From: Gryganskiella cystojenkinii
Taxonomy: Eukaryota; Mortierellomycota; Mortierellomycetes; Mortierellales; Mortierellaceae
DNA: 64,000 nt
Direction: 5' to 3'
Assembly (NCBI GenBank): GCA_015852425.1
Contig: JAAAIG010000096.1
Location: forward strand, 1 to 64,000
Within the stretch, counting starts at the first letter, position 1. Each line of letters opens with the position of its first letter. Under the pieces are notes generated by a model, which made no database searches, was not told the origin of the DNA, and saw only the letters and a program-made list of their open reading frames with translations. This document shows positions 1 to 11,894 of this stretch, one piece after another. The position numbers and the translations under genes are program-made.

Positions 1-1020
1 GTATCAAGCCTCTCTGGCGCGGTAACACTGCCAACGTCATCCGTTACTTCCCCACTCAGGCTTTGAACTTTGCCTTCAAGGATTACTTCAAGGCCTTGTT
101 CAACTTCAAGAAGGAGCGTGATGGTTATGCCAAGTGGTTCGCCGGAAACATTGCCTCGGGTGGTGCTGCTGGTGCCTGCTCCCTTCTTTTCGTCTACTCT
201 TTGGACTATGCTCGTACCCGTCTTGCTAACGATGCCAAGGGTAAGGGTGGTGGAGCCCGTCAGTTCAACGGTCTCATTGATGTCTACAAGAAGACCATTG
301 CCACCGATGGTATTGCTGGTCTTTACCGTGGTTTCCCTCTCTCTGCTTTCGGTATTATCATTTACCGTGGATTGTAAGTCTTGTTACTTTTGGTTGTCGC
401 AATTTGCGTTGTTGTTATCTCTCTCTTGTCAATGCCTCCTTTCATTTTGATCCAATTTGTTCCTTCCGTCCCGATCATGGACTCTTTTTTTTTTTTTTTT
501 TCCTGCTCACCTGTCCCTCTCATCCTCTCCGATATCGTCTTCCCTTGACTTGCCTCCCCCCCTGTCAATTTTTTTTTGTTTGTTTACGTTTTCCAATCTA
601 TTGGTTTGTGTTGTTGTGGTTGTTGTTCATACCACTCGCTAACGTGATCGCTCTCCTCCTCTCTCCCACAGGTACTTTGGTCTTTACGATTCCGTCAAGC
701 CCCTCTTGCCCGAGTCCCTCCAGGGATCGTTCTTGGCCTCTTTCATTCTCGGATTCGGTGTCACCAACTTGGCTGGTCTTGCTTCTTACCCCGTCGATAC
801 TGTCCGTCGTAGAATGATGATGACCTCTGGTGAGGCCGTCAAGTACAAGTCCTCGGCCGATGCTTTCCGTCAGATTGTCCAGAAGGAGGGTTACAAGTCC
901 CTCTTCAAGGGTGCTGGTGCCAACGTTCTCCGTGCTATTGCCGGTGCCGGTGTCTTGTCCGGATACGATCAGCTCCAGGTCATCTTCTTCGGAAAGGCCT
1001 ACTCCGGCGGTTCCGGATAA
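1..1020 (+). CDS. Mitochondrial ADP/ATP carrier, 3' part (5' end outside window)
   Basis: This is the last 239 or so residues of an ADP/ATP translocase, which exchanges cytosolic ADP for matrix ATP across the inner mitochondrial membrane. Exons are <1-373 and 672-1020, joined by a GT-AG intron at 374-671 that contains a long poly-T run; the stop is TAA at 1018-1020. The join reads [13 protein letters not shown], a conserved carrier stretch. The nucleotide-carrier signature RRRMMM is present in exon 2, and the matrix-loop motifs characteristic of the mitochondrial carrier fold occur in both exons. Family members are about 310 residues, so roughly 70 N-terminal residues lie upstream of the window. 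Codon use is strongly biased (C-ending, few rare codons) compared with neighbouring genes, as expected for a highly expressed gene. Identification is secure. Confidence 0.95.
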
Positions 1021-1455
1021 ATATTTTTCGTTTTCAACGAAACGTATTGTTCAAACTAATAACTTAGACGAAGTCTCCTTTTTGATTAAAGAAGACGATG
1101 AAGATATAAATATGCATATTTTTTTTACCTATAATTTTATTTTTTTTGTTCTGTTATGATTGATTGCATGGCCATCGAGCCTTGGACGGTGTTGGACCCC
1201 TTCCGTTGACCGTTGAAAGCAAATCTTTGGATTTTCTTTCCCCTTCGGAAGGATGCCCTTTTTTTGTTGACAAAAAAAAAATCGTCCCGTGCGTGGCCGA
1301 AATGCATTATGATTGGCTGGTACCTGGAGCTATGGCAGTCACGGCGATTTTAGGAAAAGTGTTTTTTTTTTATATTTTTTTCGATTTTTTTTATTGACTT
1401 TCGGCTTGTGTTTCCACTTGACCAACCAACCAACCACCAACACTAAGCATCGCGA
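1021..1455. other. Intergenic: carrier 3' region and promoter of the fusion gene
   Basis: AT-rich, with several poly-T tracts and a short CCAACCAACCAACCACCAACACT stretch just before the next start codon. Short ORFs here have no recognisable motif. No gene seen. Confidence 0.5.
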
Positions 1456-3703
1456 ATGAAGACCCTGCAGGCCGTCGTGGCCGAGACCGATCATGGAGTC
1501 CGTGTTTGGAAGTTTGCTCTACAACTATGGAAGGACACCATCAAGTCCAGGGAGCAAATGCGTCAATCGTTCAAGCGGGGTGAGGTAACCAAGCAAACAG
1601 CTATTAACTTTGTCATGATCACGACAGAAGGTCACTCGTACTGACTAATCTCGACCAATACCGTCTTTGCCTAATAGGTCACAGTCAACGGAGAAATTGC
1701 AGAAGTGACTAGGATCCTGTCTACAGATGACGTGGTTCAAGTCCGATTCGATCTTCGCGCCGCACATAAGAGCATTTATGGAAAGGAACAGCTGGATATC
1801 CGTTACGAGGATGACGAACTGGCAATCGTGGTCAAACCGTCTGGGAAGACTATGGTGAATTTTGGTTTCACATTACCGTATTCGCTTCAATCGTCCAACA
1901 AGGCGCATACAGCATCTGAGCAAGAGGGGGACGAGGATCTGGAAATACCAATCGAGGAGGAAAATGGAGCTGATGACGACGACGACGATGATTTCGAAGT
2001 GCCAGTGAATGTCTCGCCAGCCGTGGGGATCCAAAGAGTGCCCTGTGCGATCCATGGATTGGAGAAAGCCGCGAATGGGCTGGTAAGGGTTTGTGACTAA
2101 ACGCATCAGGTACTATCGATCGAATCAGCGGCACTGATATGCATGCATTATTTTCGACTATTTTGTTTAGATCCTCGTCGCGAAAACAGTCGAGATGCGT
2201 CAGACACTTTTAAGGATGTTTATCGCTGGAGAGATCTCACGAACATTTAGAGTCATTTGCCATGGAGCTTTTACTCAGTCACCGTCCGAATCTACGAATG
2301 AGCAGAATCAACCGCAGGCAGGATCACAACAACAACAACAACCAACATCAGATACCCCCGCAGACAACCTACTTGAAGGGAGTCTCGTACCTATCGACAC
2401 CACCATCGACGATGCACCCTGTATAGGTTCTATCAAAATCGCTCAAATATCCCACTCGAACGAATCGGGTCACATTTCTACACTGGAAATCCAGCCCACA
2501 AAAGGTTTTATGGGTGTCAACATCCGACGTTACCTCCTTGCAGCAAACCACCCCATGGTCGGGGACAGTTCCAACACTCGACCCTTAAAAGCTAACCGAA
2601 ACAAGGGACTAATGTCAGCTTTGGTCCGGATGGAGTTTGCACACCCGACGACAGGTGTGAATATACTAGCAACACTGGAGGAACCAGCCAAATTCGAGCA
2701 GTTGCGGGTCCGAGAAGATAAGGCGAGACTGAAAAGGAAACTGGATGAGACAGAGGAACTACGGAAAGGTGGATTAGAGGATGTCGAGAACTATGATCGG
2801 AAATCCAATCTGCCGATTGCGTACATGGTCGGGGAGAAGGTAAAGAGTTTTCACTTGTTTTTTATTTATTCATTTTTGGGACTATTTTGCGTTGCGCATC
2901 AAATTATCTGGAAGCACACATTGAACTGGTATTACCTCGTATTCATCTAAAGCATATTGCATATTTTGTCTTCTATAAAGGAATTCTGCGGTATGCGGTT
3001 CAAGGTTTCGCCCGCAACACTGATTCCCCGATCCAGTACAGAAACACTCGTCCAGGCCGCAAAGGACTTGAGCAGGACTCGATCTGCCGTCAAAATCCTC
3101 GATGTCGGTACCGGTAGCGGATGTCTTCTCTTGGCTCTTGTTCATTCGCTTCCCGGCTCCACAGGGACCGGAGTCGACATCAGCGAGGAGGCTCTTCAAG
3201 TCGCCGGCACCAACGCGGAATTACACCACCTTACGGACCGCGTTCGATTCCAGTATGGTGATCTCGGGTTTTTACAAGGATCCAAGGATATTTTCCAAGA
3301 ATACGACATCTTGGTTTGTAATCCACCTTATCTGGACAGTAGCAAGGCCACGCGGTTGAAGAAGACATTTGCAGGAACCGAACATGAACCTGAGGTGGCC
3401 CTCTTTGCCGAGAAGGGAGGTTATGGCGCTTACGAGTTGTTGGCGAACAGTCTCTGGACGGATGTACAACTGCATAAAACTCAATCTGAAGGAACATCGT
3501 CAGATGGACATCGCCAACCACAGTTGATGGCTAAGGGAGGATATGTAATCCTGGAGATCGGTAGTGGGATGAGTCCCCGCGTCAAGGAGATCTTCAAGTT
3601 TTTGAGATTTGAACAGGCCTTGAAGGATAATCAAGATTCTGATCGTTGCCTAGTCTTTTCGATGCCTGTCGACTTTACCTTCCAGTTTGAAAATCAGATA
3701 TAA
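1456..3703 (+). CDS. S4 / RluA-like (degenerate) / HemK-PrmC N5-glutamine methyltransferase fusion
   Basis: Four exons (1456-1584, 1678-2082, 2171-2839, 2981-3703) encode about 641 residues in one continuous frame. Residues 1-65 form an S4-type RNA-binding domain (RRGEVTVNG-like core). Residues 75-385 follow the RluA pseudouridine-synthase layout: YEDDELAIVVKPSG, then HGLEKAANGL where active enzymes have HRLDxxTSG, then GLMSALVRMEFAHPTTG near the end. An acidic D-run sits inside. Residues 390-641 are a HemK/PrmC methyltransferase with DVGTGSG (SAM loop) and NPPY at about 515-518, the motif that binds the target glutamine. PrmC/Mtq enzymes methylate the GGQ glutamine of release factors. The usual helical PrmC N-domain is replaced by the RluA-like part. 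The putative catalytic Asp is Glu172, so pseudouridylation is doubtful while the methyltransferase looks intact. Mitochondrial versus cytosolic action cannot be read. Confidence 0.85.
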
Positions 3704-3904
3704 TCATTCTAGCGCATAATACCAATTTCTTAAAAAAGAGGAGGCGACTCAAAGATGCAGGTGTATTTCTTGATGTTGATGAAAATTTTGTCTTAAGAAA
3801 AAAGTACGTTGTCAAAAATGCTATGCTATGCTATCTAAGTATATGTTTTTTCTATTTTTTTTTTATAGATGTATAGGGTGACAGAAAAAATTGGTCTTTG
3901 GTAT

Positions 3905-6900
3905 TTACATCTTTTTGCTGTAGCGACGTCCTTTAAAGACAAAAACGCATCGCGCCGCGTCCTGCTCGATCTGCACCTGAATATTTTGCATTTCAAGTTG
4001 GATCATCTTGACTCCGGTGTCGGTCTCGGTGTTGACTTTCAGAGGGATCGAATCATCACTCAACTCGCAAGCGCTGTCAACGCTCTCGCATCGGCTACGG
4101 TCCTTGACTTCATGGATCTCCTCCTCATCTTTCTTCTTGACCGCCATCTCCTCAACTGCGACTTGCTCAGACTCGAAGGACAATGGCGAAAACGCGCTCT
4201 CCAAGACATCAAAATAAGCCGCGATGCCTTGCTCGGATTCGGCTAGTTCCTTCTCCCACGCCGCCAGTTCCCTGGCATCATCCAACGCCTTCTGGCGGGT
4301 ATCCTTAATATGGTTGACTGTGTCCATGACACGAGTGGATCGATCCCACTCCCTGGCGGGCTTCCAGGTCAGAGGTTCAAGTCCCAAGGTCCATGCATCG
4401 AACTTGGACATCACATGACGGTGCATTCGGACTTTGCGGAGTATAGGCAGGGCATGAAGAGACTCCACCATGGACTCGACACTTGAAAACTCGGCCTCTT
4501 GCATGGAAAGATAGTAAAGCTGCTTCGAGAATGGCTTCAGGAGTTGAGCAAGGAGGTCTGGGGTCTCGTTGATGACCCAGCGACCACGCAGCGTCAGCGA
4601 TTGAATCGAAGCCATGGGACCAGAGGGGCCGACGGGGATGACATCACGAGCAGGAGTGATTGCGCGTCGAACAGGCTTCTCGAGATCGAGTGTAAGATCA
4701 CACAGACTTGGGCACTGAAGGAGGAATCGGAACTCAAAGAGATGAGCAGGAAGACCTCGGAGCTTACAGGTCTTAAGCAAAGGAAGAGACCAGGTCCTTT
4801 TGAGATAAAAAAATTCCCAAAGAAAGGTAGCGAAGAGGAAGCACTGGTCAGCGAAAAGAATGAAAAAAGACCAGATAAAAAAAAGACTAGAAAAGACAAG
4901 ACAAGGACTGTAACACTCACCAGGACCAGGAAGGATCACAAAGGTACTCCTGGAAGTTCTCATCCAAAGGCGTGATACCGATATCCACAATCTCATACTC
5001 GAGCGTCAAGTGCTCGAGTTTCTGGGTCTTGTTCAAGGTCGCATAGTTGAACTGACCTGCAACCGATCCCGTTAATTCCAGCTCACGCAAGTTGGGAAGG
5101 TCCCATGCAGGCTGGATACCCTGACCGATGCTCCGGAACTCGCACTCCTTGTAGTCGTCGTCGTCGATCAATCGCAAGACCTCGAGGCAGGGACATCCAT
5201 TCAGAAACTCGGCCCCGTTGACGAACCGCTGGTGTCGACCCTGATGGAGATACAAGACCGTCAACTTGGGAAGCATGGTGAACATGTTCAAGTCGATTAA
5301 CTCCATTTGATAGTAGAGTCGAGCCTCGATCCACTCCAGAGTCTGATCGAATCCTGCACAGATATCCTTCAAGACAGGCACAATGAAATCCTCGGATCCG
5401 TTCCTCATGACGATTTTGCGCAAAGGGACTAGATCCAGACAGGGCTCATCCTCGAAGGGCCTTCTTGCAGTCTTGTCCTCGATCTGTGCCAATCGCGTCA
5501 AACGATCCTTCTTCTCCTCCAGAGCCCATTGAAACATCTTGTCGTCCACCAGCCTACTCGAGAACCGTTCCAGTCCGCGACAGCGTTTTAGGACGCGACC
5601 CATATTGACTAGCGGTTCTTCCGACCAATCCGTACAAAACGTGCGAAGACGCTTGACCCGTGAAAGAGGCAGACGTTCGATATAGGAAGCGTAATGCTCC
5701 CATTCTTCAAACTCGAGATAATTCGGGTTGTTGATCGATTCCAAAAGGCGAATGTACTTGCTATCGTGCGTGGCGTTACCAGACCAATTCGAGTGAGTCC
5801 AGTCCTTGGGTGGAAGAATCTCCAGCAAGTGAGGGTTTGGTGCTGGGTTCCATTTGGATTGTTTGACGGGCGGTGCGGGGAAGTGCTGACAAAGGGATTT
5901 GAGGAATGCGGCCCCCTTGATCGAAGCATCGACAGGTGGACGGGTAGTTGCGGCGGGTTGTTGTTCCTCCTCTTGCTGTTGTTGCTCTTCTTGAACGGGT
6001 GGATCCTGGAGAGGTTGCTCTTGAGCCGCTGCCGCTGCCGCCTCAAGTGTTGCCTCCTGAACTGTTGGTGTTACTGGGTCCGCGGGCTGAGTCTCCACCT
6101 CCTCCCCATCGACAGTCGCAAAGGCCATGACGAAAAGGTGATCAAAGTTCTCCATGCGCTCCAACTCCTCCTGGATCTCGGGCCAAAAAACCATCGCAGC
6201 AAAAGTCGTAAACTTGTCTTCAGCTTCCTCCGCAAGAAGGAAGCGTTCACTTTCCTCTGTGATTGCAAAGGCCATGATTGCAAAAAGCTCCAACTTGTCC
6301 GCGGTATAAATCTCTTCCAGGGTTGCATCCCAAAAGGCCAACTCCGAGAACAGGCAAAAATTATCTTCGGCCTCCGAGTGCTGGATCTCCTGTTCTTGCA
6401 CCTTGTCTTCCTCATCAGAAGTGTCGTCGTCGAAGTCGAAAAAGGCCATGACGGAAAACAGTTCTCGCTGAAACTCGACTTCGAGCTCAAGACGGGTGTC
6501 CTCCCAGAAGGCTAGTGCTGAAAACGCTTGCTCGTAAAACTCAGGATCGTCGTCCTCTTCCTCTTCTTCCTCTTCCTCCTCGAACAGAGAGAATGGCAGA
6601 GCTTCGAAAAACTCAAACACATCAAGAATAGAAAAGAACGGTCCTTCAAACTCAATCTCCTCCAGTTCCAGATCGTGATAGGGCATGATGGCAAAGGCGT
6701 TCATGTTGAGGGTCTCAGGATCGACGGGTTCGTCTTCGAGAGGAACCGACAATGACTCAGCCTCAGGGATCATGCGAAGGCAAAAAGATGGTGGGCGCTT
6801 GACTTTGGTCCGGACAGGCTTGTTGGCCTCGAATTCTGCAAAGAGCGAATGGTCAACAAACACCCAATCTAGATCATCATCTTCTTCAGCGTCAGTAGTG

Positions 6901-8069
6901 CTGTCGTCGACAACAGGGTTCAAGTACCGAAGGATAAAGGAAGGGAGTGTGACCTCCACGGGCTCTTCGTTTACTTCTTCGACCATAGCATCTGTGACTG
7001 TCGCATCTCCTGTCGGTGCATTGGTCGCTTCATCCAGGGGTGGGATCGTGTTGTTGATGTCGTTTTGTGTTGTTGAGGGGTCAGTTTCCTCTCCTGAAGG
7101 TGACGCAGTCGTTGCATTGGTCGTGGTCTCAGACACAGAGGCTGAAATCTCAGTGGAAAGGGCAGCAGCCATATCCACGGCCAATGCGTCCGCGGCCGCC
7201 AACTCTGCTGCTGCGTTTGCGGCACTCACGGCCGCCTCAATCGCTGCAACTGCGGCAGCAATTTCAGGGTCTATGCCCTCGTCCTGTTGCTCAGTCGAAG
7301 TCGCGTTTGTTGAGGTACTTGAATCGGTGATGTTTGAGTTGGTGGCGTCTGTCGATCGGTCCGTATCCGTCAGTTGCTGTTGTTGAACCTGTCCCGCAGG
7401 CTGCTGCTCTTGCTCCTCTGATACTGGTGCCGCCACTGTCGTTGTTTCGACAACAACAGGTTGTTCCTCTTCCTCCTCGACTGTATCTTCGTAAAACCGG
7501 ATCCGTTGAAGATTTTTGAATTCTCCAGCCCATTGTTGATAGGGTTCCAAATGAGTGATTGGGATCGTCAAGCTCGTAACCCTTGATTTGTGATGGTCCA
7601 GAAAGAGAACCCGGAAGAGTCGATAAGCGCGCTGCTCCATTGTCGTGTCGAACTCGGGTAAAAGATGCTTCAGGGTTGCAGTCCAGCGATCAAAGTTCAA
7701 ATCGCCCAAGTAGTTAATATAAGTCACCGTCAGGAATCCTCCAAAAGGTGGCAGGGGGTCACTCCAGTCCGGAGAAAGGAAGGGAACGAGGTCATCGGCT
7801 TGACGACATGAGAGGAGAAGAAGGTATAAAAGGCGTTTTGCTGGGAGAGAGGATTCGAAGGCAGGAGGGGAGAAACTGTGGGCGTTGGATAGTCGAGCAT
7901 GGTTCTTTTTGATCTGACGTTCGAGTAGCCGATATGGGTCGTGGTAAAGGATTGGAAGAGTGATATGGAAAAAAGTGCTGTTGACGGTCAAGAGTCGACC
8001 AAGAGTATAGATGTCTCCTCGGAGGTGACTGACGATTGTCTTGATACAGTGATCTGGTAGTTGCGACAT
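3905..8069 (-). CDS. Large F-box-like/LRR protein with acidic repeat region
   Basis: Two exons (8069-4921 and 4796-3905) give about 1346 residues; the donor is tg|gtgagt, and the acceptor at 4797 is the one that restores frame and continues the LRR. The N-terminus (LPDHCIKTIVSHLRGDIYTL) is F-box-like, suggesting an SCF ubiquitin-ligase adaptor. Residues 200-390 are Q/T/A-rich low complexity. Residues 390-680 are extremely acidic (a run of E/D) and hold about seven degenerate copies of a motif with core LF(A/S)xMAF followed by acidic residues. The C-terminal third has LRR-like segments (for example LPKLTVLYL, LPNLRELELTG) and a charged tail. It converges on the HemK fusion gene with 201 bp between stops. 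The F-box call is by position and pattern, so it is moderate; protein-coding status is certain. Confidence 0.8.
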
Positions 8070-9072
8070 GATAATTTTGTTAGGTTGTTCAGGTATATGA
8101 GTGCCGGTTGTATGTCGAAAGGTAGATGCGGAAAGATAGGGAACGATTGAAGAGGAATGCAGAATAAAAAGGTTGGATGGTGAGTGAGACTGTGAAAAAG
8201 GGCGTGCGAAGTTGAAAAAGAAGTGGCAAAGTGAAGGAGAAGAAAAAGAAAAAAAAATGGATCGCGGATAGGGGGCTCTCGAAGGTTCTTATGCAGATCG
8301 TGTCAGTTTTTTGTGGCGTAGTTAGGGGTCTTGTCTCTGGGCTTGACCATGCATTTTTGCCTATCATCATTTTACAGGGCGTGCAAGCTGGTGGCAAAGA
8401 CCTCTTGGGATTTTCGTTCGAAGGAATACTTAGTTTGGACAAAACACCCGTCCAAAAATGTGAGCGGGTGGGCATCACAAAAATCAACAAACCAGACAGG
8501 ACAAAACGACACTGCGGCTCAAAAATGAACCCTTGGTCCAGATGCAGCTCCAGTCCATCTTGAACTAGTGTGGGCATTTCGACTGCGCCATCTTTTGTCG
8601 CTCCTTTTGTGCGCGTTCACAGGTTGTTTAGGACATCACGCCCCATTGCATTTGTAGAGTGTTATGTATTATTTTCAAAAAGATCGTCCTAGACAAAGTT
8701 GAGAGCAAGAGATGATCGGGAATCAGGAATAACCTTGAAGGCGTGGTACTCAAGATTGAACCCTTTGGATCTGGGAACACAAATAACTCCAACTTTCCTT
8801 TTCTGGGCTGACGGCCGGCTCATTGCTTTTGTGCTCAGAAAAAAAAATCTTTTGATGTGGCTCATGCATTCAAAGCCAACTGCGGCAGGGGATAGAGAAG
8901 ACACATTCGAGTATTATTATTCATGCGTTGATATCCAATATACAACTTGATGTCGTTTCCTCTTCTTTACTTTGATTTTTGGCTCTTCTATCCTCGTCCT
9001 CTTCAACTCTGCCATTCCTCCAACCCCTTCCTTGCTTTTTCTTCTGCTTCGTCTATGGAACGCGACTTTTAC
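8070..9072. other. Intergenic between F-box gene start and GNAT gene stop
   Basis: About 1 kb holding the 5' flank of the upstream minus-strand gene (purine-rich GAAAAAGAAAAAAAAA on plus, so pyrimidine-rich on the transcribed strand). Open frames here are short and without motifs. No RNA gene recognised. Confidence 0.5.
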
Positions 9073-9993
9073 TTAAAGGTCAAGGCGCAGGACCTGGAAG
9101 TGAATATCCTCCTTTTTCATCAGGTTTTGGTCCGGGAAGGGCACCCTTTCGCCATAGTCAGCAAAGCCCAATCTCTTGTACCAGGTTACCAACTCAGGTC
9201 TCTGCTTGATCACATAGACTACAGCTTGTTTCCGTCCCAGGTTTTCCTTGGAGTAACGCAGGGCCTCATCGACGAGCATGCGACCGACGCCACGGGATTG
9301 GTACAAAGGATCGACAGAGAACAACCCGATAAAGATCTGTTGTTTTTTGGGCAAAGGGTCCTCGTATGAGCAGTAGTAACCTTCGGCCGTGTATTCACCA
9401 AAGTCAGGGTAGTACTCTGCGGGGTCCAGTTGAAGGGTGCCCACGGGTTTGTTCGTCTCAGTGTCAAAAGCGAGCAATATGGGGTTGATCTTGTCGAGTA
9501 GGGCATCCTTGAGCTGTTTGAGTGAGACGCGCTCGTCTGAGACTAGTAAGAGAACCAGAGAAGTGGGAGAGAAAGTAGCAGAAGAGCGGAATTAGAAACG
9601 TTGAAGGAATGGACAAGGCTTTGTGGAGCAGTGAAGGACGGCGATGGGGAGTTCATAAGCTTTCTGTTTGCAAGCGAAGGAGATAAAGAGGACATAGTGT
9701 GCGTCTCCCAAAGCACAAAAGAGCTGATCTGCGCGTGTGAAACTACTTACTCAAGTGGGCTTCCGTGGTCCAACCGCCCTCTAAAGGATCGTAAAAGAAC
9801 AGAGGAAACTGTTAGGATCAATAGAGAAGAAAAAGAAAACGATCCACAGGAAAGAGGCGAACAAAAGGAATGTCTTGCCTGATCTGTAGGCTCTGTTAAT
9901 GACTCCATGAATCTCTTTGGCGACCTTCATGTCGTCGTGCTTGGCCATACGGACAATGATGGTGTTCTTGGAGGTGGCAGCAGCTTCAGTCAT
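9073..9993 (-). CDS. GNAT-family N-acetyltransferase
   Basis: Three exons (9993-9879, 9780-9751, 9542-9073) encode about 204 residues. The joined N-terminus MTEAAATSKNTIIVR...VINRAYRSEGGWTTEAHL is the usual start of small fungal GNAT enzymes. The acetyl-CoA loop is QSRGVGRML (about residues 138-146), followed by a C-terminal WYKRLGFADYGER segment. The substrate is unknown; GNATs transfer acetyl from acetyl-CoA to amines. The first intron (9878-9781) starts with GC rather than GT (ag|gcaaga) and ends TTTAG. The 30-nt middle exon fits phase on both sides, which supports this model. The start of exon 3 could instead be 9536 (CTCAG), changing two residues. Confidence 0.85.
9781..9878 (-). other. 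GC-AG intron in the GNAT gene
   Basis: The donor reads cag|gcaaga on the minus strand and the acceptor is tttag. No GT donor nearby restores the frame, while this one gives S-E-G-G-W-T-T-E across the join, the family motif. Confidence 0.75.
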
Positions 9994-10351
9994 TTTGATT
10001 GGAAGAGAATCTGTGTGGGATGAATGGGATTGAAGAAGAGAGGTGGTTGTGAAGTCGAATCGTAAAAGTTGAAAAGCGTGGCAGTTTTATCGTCCAAGGG
10101 TATGTTGACTCAGCAGTGTAAAAGGGCTTTTCTCAAGCCTTCAATTGGCCGTCAGTTGGCTGGGGCTGAATTTTTTTAAATTTTTTGGGTCGAGACCCTT
10201 CATTTTTGTTGCTCTCGCACAAAAATGAACAATCGCGGCCAAATACGGACAACACTTTGACGTGGCATAGAACAAGTTGTTTGGGAAGATGCCATTTTTT
10301 TAATGTACGAAAAACTTAGTTTTTAGATAGCAGCAACACGTTTTTTGTAGT
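9994..10351. other. Intergenic between GNAT start and Tls1-like stop
   Basis: Promoter and 5' UTR of the GNAT gene plus the 3' UTR of the next minus-strand gene. No gene seen. Confidence 0.5.
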
Positions 10352-11894
10352 CTAGCGACGCATACGCTTCTTGAACCGTTCCATGACCAGATCGTCCGTC
10401 GCCATACCACGACCGGCGCCTCCTCTGTTGTTGTGTCCACCTCCCACGTTTTGGAAGCGATGGTTGGAGATGCCTCCATCGTGATTGCTGCTGCTGTTGC
10501 TGTTATTATTATTATTGTTATTATTACTGTTGTTGTTGTTTCCGTGATTACGTCTGTTCTGTTGATGGTGAGAGATACGTTCATGATCCGATTGCACATA
10601 GGCTGGCTGTGAGAACTATTAGAGAAAGTAAAACATGGTAGCGATCTGGATGTTAATTCCCTGATGTACACCGTGAAGAGCTCGATCTTTCCATTCATCC
10701 AACAAGATCAACTATTCTTACTCTCTCAGGGTTTATCCTCGTGGATGCGCGATCCTCAAAGATCTTGCGTTTGGCCTTCTCAGTCTCCTCGATGTTCTTC
10801 AGGCGCGCCCTAGGTTACAGAAAATATATGAGGAATAAGTTGCAGTGTTCAACATGACAGACCATTATGGCTAGCTCCAATGACAACATGACGACTTACT
10901 CCATGCCAAGGTCAACCTCTGGAATCGCAGTGAGCATAGTCGTCGAGAGCTGAACGTTTCCTTCCTGTTCTGGTTTTGGCGCTGTCCGCTATTTTTTGAT
11001 TGTCAAAAAACGAGAGTAGATGGGAGGTTGGATACTTAATAATGTGGTTTTGATGGTGGTAACAATCCCGAAAACAATCATGGTCGTCAAAATGACTCTG
11101 TCTTGCAATCTCTTACCCGGATGCCAAGCTCGTCCAGGATGTCGGTGTCTCCGCGGTATTGCTGGCCTGGTTCTCTTTCGTTGTCCTCTGCGGACTCTCC
11201 TTCGCCGCGGCGTTTCTTCATCTCTTCTTCGATGTACTTCATCATGTGCTTGTCCACATCCAAGGCATTCGTCTGTTTCGTGAACGAGTTCAAGATTCCC
11301 GTCGACTTTGCATTCTCACTAGTTGTTTTTGATTCGCAGCAAATAGAATGGAGAAGCTCACGCGTTAGTTTATCCTTAAGAGACTGTGCTCTATGAAAAG
11401 TTGGTGGCAAACGTCTTTTCTTCCATGCTTACCCCTCACGAGACTTTTCCACAAGTCCTCCCGACGACAACTTCCACGGGTCCTCAGGGACAGCGCTCTT
11501 GTCCTTTTTCTTTTTCTTTCCTGTCGTATCTCCAACGAGCAGATCTGTCGCAGCCACTCCTGCGGGTCTTTGGCGAAACTTGCGAAGCTCGACCAGTTCC
11601 TCGAGGCTATTTGGGCAGACAATGAAATAAAAGAAAAGGGAATTCCCGTGGGTAAGTCCGCATTGAATGAATGACCATTGGTGAGGCATGACGGTTTCCA
11701 GTTGTTAGTGATGACAAGGGTTGGTTCACTTACGTGAGTACCTCTTGTTCGTCCTCCTTGGGTTGTGATTCCTCGTCGACGTTTCCTCCTTCAGCGTTTG
11801 GGGATGTGGATGCTGTGCCCTCCTCCGGCGTGGTCTCGCGCTTGCGGTAAGTCCTTTGCTTGGATGCCCTTGACTTGATTGTTATTGAGCTCAT
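10352..11894 (-). CDS. C9orf78/Tls1-family spliceosome-associated protein
   Basis: Six exons (11894-11734, 11606-11433, 11390-11117, 10988-10900, 10809-10722, 10606-10352) encode about 346 residues, and all phases agree. Family marks in order: EELVELRKFRQRPAGV, then QTNALDVDKHMMKYIEEEM followed by KKRRG, then IPEVDLGMEARLKNIEETE, which straddles the exon 4/5 join. These are the conserved blocks of human C9orf78 and fission yeast Tls1, which act with the Brr2 helicase in pre-mRNA splicing (Tls1 also affects telomere-gene splicing). The C-terminus is an N-rich run, then G-rich, ending RFKKRMRR. A 44-bp intron inside exon 3 was considered and dropped because it breaks the frame. The gene shares a 408-bp divergent promoter region with the R3HCC1L-like gene. 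Confidence 0.88.

Noticed and set aside
5694..7386. Long plus-strand open frames (273 and 233 codons) opposite the acidic F-box gene
   Set aside because: They are antisense to low-complexity acidic/Ala-rich coding sequence and have the matching biased composition; no motif.
11280..11360. Possible 44-bp intron in exon 3 of the Tls1-like gene
   Set aside because: Removal leads to an early stop, while the unspliced frame is continuous with conserved family blocks.
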